From Drosophila persimilis (lineage: Eukaryota; Arthropoda; Insecta; Diptera; Drosophilidae): a stretch of 64,000 nucleotides of DNA. The notes below the pieces were generated by a model. That model ran no database searches, was not told where the DNA came from, and saw only the letters and a list, made by a program, of their open reading frames with translations. The position numbers were made by a program, and so were the translations under genes. The first letter of the stretch is position 1; each line of letters begins with the position of its first letter. Location: positions 13,206,001-13,270,000 of the forward strand of contig NW_020825288.1 in assembly GCF_003286085.1 (NCBI RefSeq), written 5' to 3'. Positions 1-11,200 of this stretch are shown here, piece by piece.

Positions 1-700
1 ATTGTAAATGTAAAAAAGTAAGAAGTCAGTCGCTAATTGAAATCGCGCTAGTTGAAATGCATATGCATATGCAACCCCATCAGCAGCACCCACCCTGTCA
101 TTGCAATGGGATCTCGACTAAGTTGTAATTAATTAATACAAAATGTACACCATTTACCATTTCGAGAGCGTGATCTGTAAGCTAATGCAAGCCATTATAT
201 CACTCGTACCCCACTCGTAACCACACTCCACTCATGTACCGATGTACATATGTAAGTGTAAAGAGCAATTGTTATGCCGCCCCGCCCCGCCCCGCATGCA
301 TCTATAGCGTTTTGCGTTCGCAGCGCATTTTGTGTAAATTCGGTAGCAGCCCAGAGTCATTTCTCTTAGATTACGAGATGTTTTCAGATGTGTAGAATTA
401 TCGCGCCAATCCGTTTTGTTCGTTTTCGTTCTATTGTCGAATATCGAAAACTCAACACACATTTATCCATTACATGCTATAATACCGTATGGACCCTAGA
501 GAAAGTATATGTATACCCATATACTAAACATACTTAATTCAAATGATTGTGAGTTAGTTTAATATTACATAAATATTAATTATAAATTACATTATTTGCA
601 ATTTAACCAGATCACCAGCCTATAAGATATAAAAAAACCAATATTGTCAAGTTACTGCAAATTGAAATAAATCTTTAAAAAACAATTTATTATTTTATTT
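1..700 (+). other. No gene seen; probable 3' UTR of an upstream plus-strand gene
   Basis: No convincing coding frame is present; the longest frames are short and of mixed composition. The sequence is AT-rich, and an AAATAAA signal near 663-669 on the plus strand is followed by a T-rich stretch. That would fit the end of a transcript entering from the left edge. This is inferred from one hexamer only. Confidence 0.3.
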
Positions 701-1304
701 ATTCACTGACAGACCTTTTAGCGGGTTTAAAACAAAAACCAAATGAACAAAAATTAAAAAAATTATGAGGTACAAAATATGCGCTTTTCGTCGAGAACCT
801 ACTTTTCCAGTATCGTAAGGGTCCAGACTGTCGATCAGCATCAAAATCTAGAGTTGATTGGGACCTTATCTGCTTGTGCCAAAAATTGGTAATAAAGAAG
901 ATACCTCACAGATGTCTATAGTACTCGCACACATAATAATAAATATACAATAAATATACACAAGCTTCTAGAGAAGGCTCTCCATAGTGTTTGGAGGAGT
1001 TTGCTTTGCCAAAAAAAGGATCGGCACGCCTCTGCAACTGCTATTGTGTAGGTGACATCCCTAGCAAGCCAAACACTGCACTTTCTGCTTTGGTTCTCTT
1101 GTTGTTTCACAATGCAGTTCACTTTCTGTGGAGTAGTGGAGCGGCAACTCTACTCCCGCTTTTTCTCCTTTATTTCGGTGTATGCACGGGGTTTCTAGTT
1201 TTGTAGAGCAGACATAAAACACAAGTTGAAGAAACCCCCGAACGACTTAAAGACAATGATTGTCCATGAAATGGAATGAATAGTTTTATAGTAATTGGTT
1301 ACAT

Positions 1305-1310
1305 TTTATT
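1305..1310 (-). terminator. Poly(A) signal of the 1348-2361 gene
   Basis: TTTATT on the plus strand reads AATAAA on the minus strand, about 40 bases beyond the stop codon of the minus-strand gene. Confidence 0.5.
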
Positions 1311-1347
1311 ATTAAAATATGTGAAGCCAACTGAAATTCTCGAACGC

Positions 1348-2361
1348 CTAGAAGATTGGGACATTGAGTTGCCGCAGCAAAAAGATCAAGCACTTAAGTA
1401 ACGGACCCGACTTGCGCATTTTGGCCTGGTAGCGACCTTCCTCCGTGCTGAACCCCCAGACTTCTTCCTTGTAAAACCACAAGACAATACTGATCAGGAG
1501 CAGCACCACGAGACATGTGAAAAGACATGAGTTCACGCTGAACACCTGTGAAACTACGTCACAAAATTCCTGGACGAGAGTTTCCACAAAGGCAAGAAGA
1601 TCGTTTGGTGCGACCTCAGGTAAATTTTCGGGATTTCTTTTAGAAGCATCACACGGAACCACTGCTGGCTGTGGCTGATCATCAACTGAGAAACGGATCA
1701 TAGATTGAAGGGCTGACTGGATTGCCTCCAGCCGCTCATCTAGACGCTGGATAATGTCGCGTGATTTTTTAACATTATCAGGGCGAGCTGCTTTTCTGCG
1801 TTTCTGTGCCGTGTTTATCATTATATTCGCTTTCGTCTTCGTCACTATCTTCTGCACCATTTTGTTCGCCTTCGTTCTGCTATGCTCCTTTATGTGTGGG
1901 AGGTTGTCGGTGGCCTTCAGCTGAGAGTCGCCGATAAGCCATGGGGAGCTTATGTGGCAGAAGTCCTTGGCCGTCTTTGACGACGACGGCTGAGGATCCA
2001 ACAAAGTATCATCCATTTGAAACTCGACCTTTTCCCTACAGACCGATGGCTTTTTTGAACATGCTATAGGTTCTAGCTCGTTGTCTTCGATAATAGGCTC
2101 GACCACGTTTCCGTAGATCGATGGCTCTACAGAGGTAACTTTTCGTTCCAACATGTAATGATCGTTCTGGGCCCCTAACTTTTCACTAATGACCGATGAC
2201 TGCAAGGATGCCGACGTGCTGTATGAAGTGTCGCTGCTTGATTCTGAAGATGATGATTTGAATTGCATCCGTGTCGGAGGCTTCGAGAGTTTCAGTTTTT
2301 CATCATTTGTCATCAGCCTGAAAGCAGAGGAAAGAGGTTTAGGATCTAATAAGGTGCCCAT
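1348..2361 (-). CDS. Unrecognised protein with coiled coil and C-terminal membrane segment
   Basis: A single open frame of 337 aa, taking the ATG at 2361 (product begins MGTLLDPKPL). The frame is open back to 2383 but has no earlier ATG. I do not recognise a family. The first half is Ser/Thr/Glu-rich and probably disordered. A basic, helical stretch follows around residues 180-225 (QKRRKAARPDNVKKSRD, then RLDERLEAIQSALQSM) and may form a coiled coil. A strong hydrophobic segment near residues 280-300 (CLFTCLVVLLLISIVLWFY) looks like one membrane span, with a weaker hydrophobic patch close to the C-terminus. The lack of introns and the AATAAA just downstream support a real gene. An upstream exon cannot be excluded: an 88-codon open frame, 2383-2649 on the same strand, also contains a hydrophobic segment. 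Confidence 0.55.
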   Translation of the reverse strand: MGTLLDPKPLSSAFRLMTNDEKLKLSKPPTRMQFKSSSSESSSDTSYSTSASLQSSVISEKLGAQNDHYMLERKVTSVEPSIYGNVVEPIIEDNELEPIACSKKPSVCREKVEFQMDDTLLDPQPSSSKTAKDFCHISSPWLIGDSQLKATDNLPHIKEHSRTKANKMVQKIVTKTKANIMINTAQKRRKAARPDNVKKSRDIIQRLDERLEAIQSALQSMIRFSVDDQPQPAVVPCDASKRNPENLPEVAPNDLLAFVETLVQEFCDVVSQVFSVNSCLFTCLVVLLLISIVLWFYKEEVWGFSTEEGRYQAKMRKSGPLLKCLIFLLRQLNVPIF

Positions 2362-2837
2362 GGAAGTCACACTTACATCCGGTTAGGGGAAAAATGCGTT
2401 TTCGGCATAATTGCTGATTTTTATTTTTTTGGAACAAAATGTATAATAATTGTGTGTAACGATGACGAAAGCCTTTACTGGAGTGCCTGAGCCTGCTGGG
2501 GCAGGAATATGCCTCACAAACCAAAAACTTTCCATATACAGATAACCTGATATGAGGAATAGGTAGAATGTCTGAACGAACACAATATGCAGGTGCCTCG
2601 CTGATGCCTCCTTATGTTGCCAATGGATTGACAGGACTAATCCGATCACGAAAAATTCTTGATATTATCCCAATTCCAATAATTAACCATTAACCATCTA
2701 TTGTTTTCCATTTATTAATTTATTTGTTTTTGTGGTTCCGCTAAGTGTGAATTCGTTTCTTGCATTTTGTTGTACAATTATAATTTTACAATAGTTTCAA
2801 CTAAATAAATAATAACAATTTATAAATATAATTTCTC
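2362..2837. other. Short intergenic stretch between the 5' end of the unknown gene and the sba poly(A) site
   Basis: Contains the promoter side of the 1348-2361 gene. An 88-codon minus-strand frame (2383-2649) with a hydrophobic stretch lacks a good start and is not called as a gene. Nothing else is recognised. Confidence 0.3.
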
Positions 2838-2843
2838 TTTATT
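2838..2843 (-). terminator. sba: Poly(A) signal of sba
   Basis: TTTATT on the plus strand gives AATAAA on the minus strand, about 810 bases downstream of the sba stop codon. It is the first canonical hexamer that ends a reasonable 3' UTR. Confidence 0.5.
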
Positions 2844-3651
2844 TGCTTCTTTTCGCGATTTTCTCAGTGTGTGTGTGTGTTTGCATTCGCATACGGTACG
2901 ACATAAATAATTTGTTGGTTTGTTGAGTTAACCGGGCACAAATATAGCTGCTTTTGATTCTTTCGTTATTTGTTTTTGTATGGATTTGTTCAGTAAAGCC
3001 AAAGTACATATTTAATCGAGTAATTGATGGTTATCCAGTGCTGAACTTAGTGGCTAAAGTTCGTCTTAGGCTACCTATTTATAAAAATAATGGTTAGATC
3101 TACAAATTGCAACGAAAACAAGAACCTATAAGAACCTAAATCTATACGCAATAAATAAATACTTAACATGTACATCTGTTAGGGTTAGGGTTAGGGATAT
3201 CTATATATATATATATATAGTTAAATATATATAATATGTGTATATACAAAACAACTTAAATTCTGCGCCGCAGCGCTGTCTAAGAAGCAACAAAACCTGT
3301 CGCTCACTTATGGTTAGAACCATCTTTTGTAATTCGATTTCGATTAACATTTTCTGGATGCATTATTGTCTATTTCAAATGTGTGGCAGCGCCGCCCGGC
3401 GACGCAACTAAACAGGGAGTCGTGTGGGTCTGTTAAACAAGAGAAAACAACCAACTCCAAAGCGACACTCTGTCTCTGAGCTGAGCCAGAGGAAGACATC
3501 TAACTAAACTGATTTTCTACTCGTACATAGTTACACATTCATATGCTGTAGGTATTTATATACTAAGTTTGTGGCCTGGCCCCTACTTGTGCCCAATGAC
3601 GAGCGTGTAGTTCGCTGTGCTTACTGTCGACGACAACGCCGACAACGCAGG
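2844..3651 (-). other. sba: Probable 3' UTR of sba
   Basis: AT-rich non-coding sequence between the sba stop and the AATAAA. It contains three perfect TTAGGG units at 3179-3196 (plus strand) followed directly by a TA-dinucleotide run at about 3199-3220. Confidence 0.45.
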
Positions 3652-5259
3652 TCATTTGGCCAGCTTCAGGATCTCCGTCCTGCCCCCAGGCGCAAGTTCT
3701 GATCCTCCACTGGCAGTCACTGCCGTGACTGTTGCCCCTGCTGTTCCCATGCCCACTGAAGCGGATGGTGGAGCGGGCGCAATGCGTATGGGCTTGGCTC
3801 GCTGCTGCTGCTGTTGCTGCTGCTGATTGAAGAGGCCACTCAGCGTGGCCGCCGTGCTGGCGGTCAGCACCATGCTGTTGGCTCCACTTGTGCTGGCCTG
3901 CTGGCGCTTGCTCCGCGCCAGTCCATTTATTTTGTTGTTCGTTGAAGAGGGCTGTGGCGGCGATGGCTGAATTACTGCGGCTGCTGCTGATGCTGCCGAT
4001 GCTGCTGGTCCTGCTGCCGGAGGAGAAGCAGCGGATGAAGATGAGGATGCTGCTGCCGCTGTGGCTACAGATGTGGGTGTCGAGGAGGCTGAAATATTAT
4101 CCAACTCAGTCATTGCTTCTTGTATAGCCCGCTCGAGTTGCGAGTTCAGTTTGCGGCTCCTTTGTGGTTTGATGATGGTCGGGGAGTGGAGTGTTTTGTG
4201 TGTGTGTATGTGTGGTTTTGGAGTTCGGGTTTTGGGTTGGTTTTATTTTATTTTATTATTTTGCGAGTGTCGAGTGGTGATGATGATGTTCATGTTGATG
4301 GTTATGCATATAGACACACACACGCATGGAGCACAGAGAGTTATACACGTTGGGGTTGGCAGGGCAGGATATAATTTTGGTTCAGGTTCAGCGCATATCA
4401 AAAAAAGAAACGAGAAGATTAATTAGCAAATTAAAAATCGAATACAAAGAGTAAATCAAAGTTAAATCAATTAAATTTGCTAACAATAACAAAATTCTAT
4501 CTACTTATTCAAATTGTAATCAATTCTCAATTAAAACAACTACAAAAGTATCTGCAAAATGGATAAAAATTGCTAGAAAACAAAATTTAAAATGGCGAAT
4601 GGCAAAATAAAACTCTTACGATAAATCTATAAAGAAAAGTACATTCATATAAAGGAAATATATATCGAAAATATACGTATATTCATTCTACGTCTAATAA
4701 TGTTCTAGTCTACGGTGCTGGTCCTCTGGTGTTCGCTAGATCTTCTCCCCCTTCTCTTCCTGAATCTCATCTGAATCTGAATTGTGTTCCCCACTCTTCA
4801 ACCGGATGGATGCTCACTTTCTGGTGTCCTTCTGGGCCTTGTGATGCGCCTCTAGACCCTCGGAGAGGCTTTGCAACGAGTTGACCGGAATCAGCTCGGA
4901 GGTGGAGCGGCCGCCGCCGCCGAACCACTGCACCCACACGTGGTCGAACTGCTGCGAGGGCGTGCACACGCCGTCGGGCATCTTGACGATTTTCCCGGGC
5001 CAGGCGGGATGGCCCCGTGCCGGACCCCAAATCAGTTCCCCAATTGCAAACGATCGAGGCGGCATTAACGGAGTGGCAGTGGTTGTGTGGCATGTGCCAC
5101 GGCCAGAGCCGCGCTGTGGGCGACGCGATCGTTTCGTTGGTGTGGTCTTGGTCTTGGCCTCCGGCATCGTGGTGGATGATGTGGCGCCTGGTGATGCGGC
5201 TGCTGCTGTTGCTGCTGTTGCTGCGGCCGCTGACAGGGGCTGCGTTGTGCTGGGCGACT
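3652..5259 (-). CDS. sba: sba coding exons 7 and 8: PWWP domain and C-terminus
   Basis: Exon 7 (5259-4818) carries the PWWP core: GELIWGPARGHPAWPGKIV, then FDHVWVQWFGGG, then SELIPV. Exon 8 (4159-3652) adds the closing helix and an Ala/Ser/Gln-rich tail ending in TEILKLAK. The exon 7 donor is AAA|GTGAGC (phase 2). Only the AG at 4160-4161 joins the helix in phase, after a long AG-free stretch. Confidence 0.72.
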
Positions 5260-8200
5260 CTACGGAAGGCACACAGAGGCACATAGAGACTTGGACATGG
5301 GACATGGGTGGACATGGAAGAGGCGATACCAGCACCACGGATTACAAGCAGGCAGAGCGAGAATTACAAGCGGTACAAGGCTGGTCATGCAGTGGTCATT
5401 GCGCTGAGTCGCGTCATCGCAGTGTGGATGGTTAGTGTGTTGTGGTGGATGCAGTTAGTGCTGGACATTAGAGGTGCGCTTACGGCGGTTACGGCCTTAC
5501 CCTGGTAATCAATGTTAACTACTTTGTGATTATGGAGGAAGGTGGTGTTGCTGTTGTTGTTATGGTGGCTGTTGTTGTTGTTGTGCTGCCCGACTGGCGG
5601 CTGTCGGAGGTGCATGAGCGGGCGATGGCCCTGGCTTTGACCCCCCGCCACATGAGTGGCTCCAGCGGACGACGAAGACGACGATGACGATGTGATGGAC
5701 ATGGACATGGGCATGGAGGCAGATGTGGTGTTTGAACGAGAGCTGGAGTTGGCCAGTCGCATACCTTGGCCCATCAGGCTCATCCCGTTCTCGAGCGCCG
5801 CCTGCGATGTGATGTGTATCCGTCGAATCTTCGGTTCCGAATGCTTGTACATCCCACTCGGCTGCGTGAAGAGATTGCTGCTGCTGCTGCTGTTGCCGAA
5901 GCCTGAAAGGAAGTCTGATTAGAGAATGGCTGCCACATGCCACATGCCGCATGGATGATCAGCAGTACTCACTCCGCTCACAGTCTGTGGAAGATGGCGA
6001 CTGCCGACTCTCGACACTCTGCGGCGAGACGGCGGCATCCGGTTCCGAGCTGGAGACGCATTGCACCTGCCACGAAAGGATGGTTAAATAATGAGTCAAA
6101 AGGGGATCGTCAGGAGCCACAAACCATATCACTGCCAGTGCTCCGATGGCTGGGAGGTCGCTCCGGGCTCCGTGGACTGCATGTGGTGGTGTCCGGCGGA
6201 CTGGCCGCCGTTCCCTGGCGACCCATCGAGGAGTCCGTCGTCAGATAGGTGGTGCCCTGGGCCTGCTGCAGACTGATCTGCTGTGCCTGCTGCTGCTGCT
6301 GCTGCTGCTGTTGCTGTGATGGCTGCTGCTGCTGCTGGATCTGGATGGTCGTCGTCGTGGGACTCGCCTGCACGAAGGTGGAGCCGCCACCCTGCTGGCC
6401 CGTCGGCATCACCAGGCCCATGGGCGTGGAGTAGATCTGTCCAATGGGACTCAGCTGCCCGTTGGCCCCCACAATGTACTGCTGGCCGCCGCCGCCGGGC
6501 GAGATGAAGGAGGGCTTGCTCTGGGGCGACGGAGTGCGCAGCATCACGGGCCCCTGGGGCGTCATCAGGCTGGTTGTGGGCATGTTCTGGATCTGCAGCA
6601 GGGTGGCGTCTGGGGCCATCACCAGGCCCGCGGGCATCAGCAGCTGCTGCCCGATGAGGTTCACCTGCTGCAGGATCTGGCCGTTCTGCAGCAGCAGCTG
6701 CTGCGTCTGTTGCGGAGCCGCGGCATTGGCCTTGTTCACCACGATGCCCTGGATGCCGGGACTCAGCTGGAACTGCTGCTGGAACTGTGGTGCAGCAGCT
6801 GCTGCTGCCGCCGCCGCCGCCTGCTGATGGAGCAGGGCGGGCGCCTGGCTGGGGATGCTGGGCGAGATCTGGGGGGAGTGCGTCTTGGCGGGGGATCCAC
6901 CACTCGCCGGTGGCGGCGTGTGGCACACGGAACTCTTGCGCTTGCGCGGCCTCCGTTTGGCCTCCGGCGAGGTGATGATCAGCGTCTGGCCCTGCGACGG
7001 CAGCGCACCTGGATGAGGCATGGTCAGCACCTGCTCCACGTGCTGCTGCTGCTGCTGCTGCTGTTGTTGTTGATGTGGATGATGATGATGGTGATGATGC
7101 TGCTGCTGCTGATGGACAATGTAGCCGCCGTTGGCAAGCGTGTTGAGCAGCACTGTCTGGCCACCGGCTGCTCCGCCTGCGCCTCCTCCTGCCCCCTGTC
7201 CCGCCTGCGAGGTGATGATCTGGTGGTGCAACAGCTTGCCCCCGGAGTTGAGTATCACCGTGTTGCTGCTGCCGCTGCTCGAGGTGGCTGCTCCCACCGG
7301 CGAGGGCTGGCTCACAATGTAGCCGCCTCCCGGCTGCGGGTGCAGCTCCTGGTGCTGCTGCTGGATGATGCCCGCGCGATGGTGATGCTGCTGCAGATGC
7401 GGATTCCCCTGCTTGCTGTGCTGCGGCCCTGGGATGACCAGCAGCTGGCCGGAGGAGGTCATTATCAGCTGACCCCCGCCATTCGTGGCGCCGGCCATTT
7501 GGCCGGCCATCGCCTGGAGCTGCGCCATTCCGGCCTGGGAGCTGCTCAGCGTGGTGATCGGTCGCCCCGTGATCCCAGTGCCCGCCGTGGTGGTCACAAT
7601 GCTGCGTGTCATCGTGGCCACTGCATTGCTGCTGGCCACAGTCAGCCTCTGTCCGGCGAGGGACTGGTTCTGCTGCTGGCGCATCACACGCAACTGGGGA
7701 GCGGCAGCGGTAACCTGTCCCTGCGCCTGGGTACGCATCTGCAGGATCTGCGGGGGCTGCTGATGATGCTGGTGTTGCGGCTTTGGTGATGGCGAGGGCG
7801 TGCTCTTGCCCGAATCCAGCAGCGAATCCGTGGGCGAGGACAAGCTCTGCCTGGGACTCTCGTGGCTGGTGGAGATGGCTCCCACTTGCTCGGGCCGCTT
7901 CTCCACAGCGTCCTGCAGCACTGCCGCACTGCTCGAGACGGGCGACTCCTGGGGCGGTGGCACCACCGTGACGCTGGTAATCTGTGGCTTCTGTGGCCGC
8001 GCAAAGGCCTGCGTGTCCACCTGCAGAGTGCGCTGTCCGGGACTCCCATTGGAGGAGGCATTGGCATTCGTTCCCACTGATTCCGCTTCCCACTTGCCGC
8101 CAAAGACCGACAGCCGTCGTATCCTCTGGCGCTGCATCTGCAGTTGCTGAAGCTGCTGCTGCTGCTGCTGCTGGGAACTGTGCACAATGGGCTCCTGGGG

Positions 8201-11200
8201 CAGGGCTCTGGCCGACACCGTCACGGTCTTGGCCCCCGTGTCTAGGCCCCCGCCCAGCGTATTGTGCAGCAGGACGGTCTGTTGCTGCAGGTATCCGGCG
8301 GGGTCGTCCTTGAAGTTGGGCTGCTGCTGCTGTTGCAGCAGTTGCGCTGCAGCGGGTGGAGGCAGCGTCACGGGTAGAGGCAGGGAAGAAGGTGCTGTTG
8401 CTGCTGCTGCTGGCGGCTGCTTTATCACATGTCCTCCGGCTGAGCGCTTCGGGACTCCAACTCCAGCTGCAGTTCCAGTTGCAGATCCTCCTATTGCTAT
8501 TCCTATTCCGGCTAATGCTTGACTAGTTTGCATTACAGTCGTGGGCGTGGGCGTGGGCGTGGTCGTGCCCGTTCCATAGGCATGGCTCCGTGGGGGTAAT
8601 TTGTTATTGCCGTATTTGTGGCAATCAGCTTCTGGAAATGGAGCAACAAATTGAAAAGGCAAAGTCAGTGAAAGGTCAAGACATCATCCTTTTTGGTTAT
8701 GCAAAGCGCGTCGCGTCCTTAAAGTGCCCGCAACGTGTCCCCTGCGTGGGCCACAAACAACCACCCACCCAACCACCCACCCACACGGCACCTCTCCTCT
8801 AAAGGTCGTGCAACTACAGAGGCGCCCAAAGCACAAGGAGGCCACGGGGGAGTGGGGCTGTGGGGCAGAAGAACGACCCGAATAAAATCAAAACACACAA
8901 AAACGTGCTGCTGCGAGAGTCAGACGAAAGTAAAGGGGTTGCGGGCTGAGGGGGGTGGGGGCCCCTCGTGGGGCAGCTCCAGTGGTTTTTAAGCAGCGGT
9001 AAGGATATAATGGAGGACTTATAATTAAACAACAAAAACAAAAAGAAAACCCGCCACTCTCCCAATTTAGTGCCCTTTCATCCAAATGCAAAGAAGAACC
9101 CGAAGGACAGAGCTCTCTCTCAAGTCCGGAACTTTTGATACCCTGGCATTTGCAGCGAACGTATGAAAGATACTCGTAAGGGAATGAAAAACGCTGCTCA
9201 TGTACAACAGAGTTTTCCAATTCTTTTTATACCCTATACTCAAAAAGATTATAGGGGCATATTCGATCTGTGGGGAAAATGGAGGTGTGTAACACCCAGA
9301 AGGAAGCTTTTCCGACCCCATAATGTATATATAATCTTGATCAGCATCAATAGCCGAGTCGATTGAGCCATGTCTGTCTGTCCGTCCCTATGAGCGTCTA
9401 GTGCTCAAAGACTATAAGAGCTAGAGCAACGAAATTTTGCATCCAGACTTGTGTGATATGCCCCCGCCCGATTATTTCATTACTATAAGCAAGAGGAACA
9501 GATACAGGTGGCTACGGAGCTCCGTCCACGTGCTAACTCCTTTTCTGTCTCTCACACACTCTTTGTCGTGCAATGTTAGCACCGTCTGGCGGAGGAGAGC
9601 CATACTGAACAAAGGTATCGGGTATAAATATAGAGTTTGACTGAAATTTTGTTAGAAATTTGTTTCTTTTCTCCGATTGTTTCTATGGGGGCTACGAATA
9701 GACATATCTATATATCGCCTTTAGTGTTCGAATCTTCGATTCCGACTAATATAATGCTTTATATGATTCCTCCGTTTATTAGCAGAAGAGTATGAGTAGA
9801 TGTGGTCTGTGATCGCTCTCTCTCTCTCTCCTTGGGATCTCTGACTCTGTCGTTGAACTTTGCTTCCATTCGCTCTCCCCATTGAAGACTCCTTCCTTCC
9901 TCTCTCTCTCTCTCTCTCTCTTTCAAATTAAGGACTCAATCATTGACTAATCGTTCCGATTGGGAATACGAGTATACACGATGTATACCCTATACTCTCC
10001 ACTGTTTTAAATGATATAAATAAGGAGGACTTTAGCCACTGCCCGAAATTTTATCCGCCTTTTGCAGATATACAAAGCATGCAAAAAAATAGAAGAAAAA
10101 ACCCTCAAATAGAAAAAAACAAATACCTCCAACCCAGAAAAACCCAGCGAGAACCACAGAAAATTTAAATTCATTTGGCATTAAGCTCGCGAAGGGGAAA
10201 GATTTTTAGCAAATACTGGCCACACCCCCCGCCCACAGCGAGGACACCCACGGAGCGCACGGACCACAACCACTCCGCCACTCAACTCCTGCCCGTGCCA
10301 GCCCCCTGCCCCCTGCCGCCGTGCCGCCCTGTGGCAACCCCTCTCCAATGCTGCAGCAATGCCACGCGAAAATTTCTAAATCGTGCAAAACTTTTGCTTT
10401 GTGCGGCGTTTTTAATGCGACGCTGATTGGCCCTCGCGCCCCACCCTCCACGCCATCCGTGAGCCATTCCCTGGACGAAGGACCCTGCAAGTGCCCGCTG
10501 CATATATTGTGGCTAGTGGTGGGGGCATGGTGGGGCGTGGAAGGCGTGGCTGGTAGGCGGTTCGAAATGGACGCGCTCTGTGCTAAACTTTTGCCATCAA
10601 GTCCCTTTTGTTTCAATTAACCTTTTCATTTGAAAGTTTTTAACAATGTTTGCCGAATGTTTGGCCAACTGCTCAGCGTTCCATCCTCTATCTCTCTCCC
10701 ACCGCCACGCCTCCTCTGTCTGTGGCAAGAAGGTGGAATGGTGGCTGTGTGTGTGTTAGGTGTCGCAACCCTTTTCCCGAAATTGGCAACAGTTTTGCAG
10801 TTGTTTTCCTTTTTCATCCTGCAAATATCTCAAATGGAAATCAAATTGCTTTGAATTGCTGGAAGAAAAAGTCTTGCAGGAATGCTGAACCGCCCCCCTC
10901 CCACTCAGGGCTGGAGCAACGATAAGGACGACGCTCCCCCACCCCACCGGATGCAGAAGAGAGCGGTGTCAATGGAAAGTTTTTTGTGAAAGCTTCTGAA
11001 TGGTTGAAAGGATGATTGAAAGGCGAGCAGCAACGCATCCCATAGAAATCTTCAACGAATTGAGAGCACCCTTCAAGGCGGGGCAGGAAGGAATAGAAGA
11101 GAGGTATCTCAGGGGTTCCCTAGTCAATGATCTAGCACCTTGAACACACCCATTCCAATGGGGGGCAAAACAATCACTGAGACCTGCCTAAAGCTCTTTC

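Noticed and set aside
758-900. Possible second INE-1-like remnant (GATCAGCATCAA block)
   Set aside because: Only one short block matches and the other diagnostic blocks are missing.
3179-3196. Three TTAGGG units resembling vertebrate-type telomere repeat
   Set aside because: Only three copies, in the probable sba 3' UTR beside a TA run; flies do not use simple telomere repeats, so chance is the simplest reading.
6129-8093. 654-codon frame on the minus strand within sba exon 4 and a 359-codon plus-strand frame (6710-7789)
   Set aside because: Both are shadow frames produced by CAG/GCC-rich repeats; their Ala/Arg/His-rich or Leu/Arg-rich composition is not protein-like, and the sba frame is supported by splice phase on both sides.
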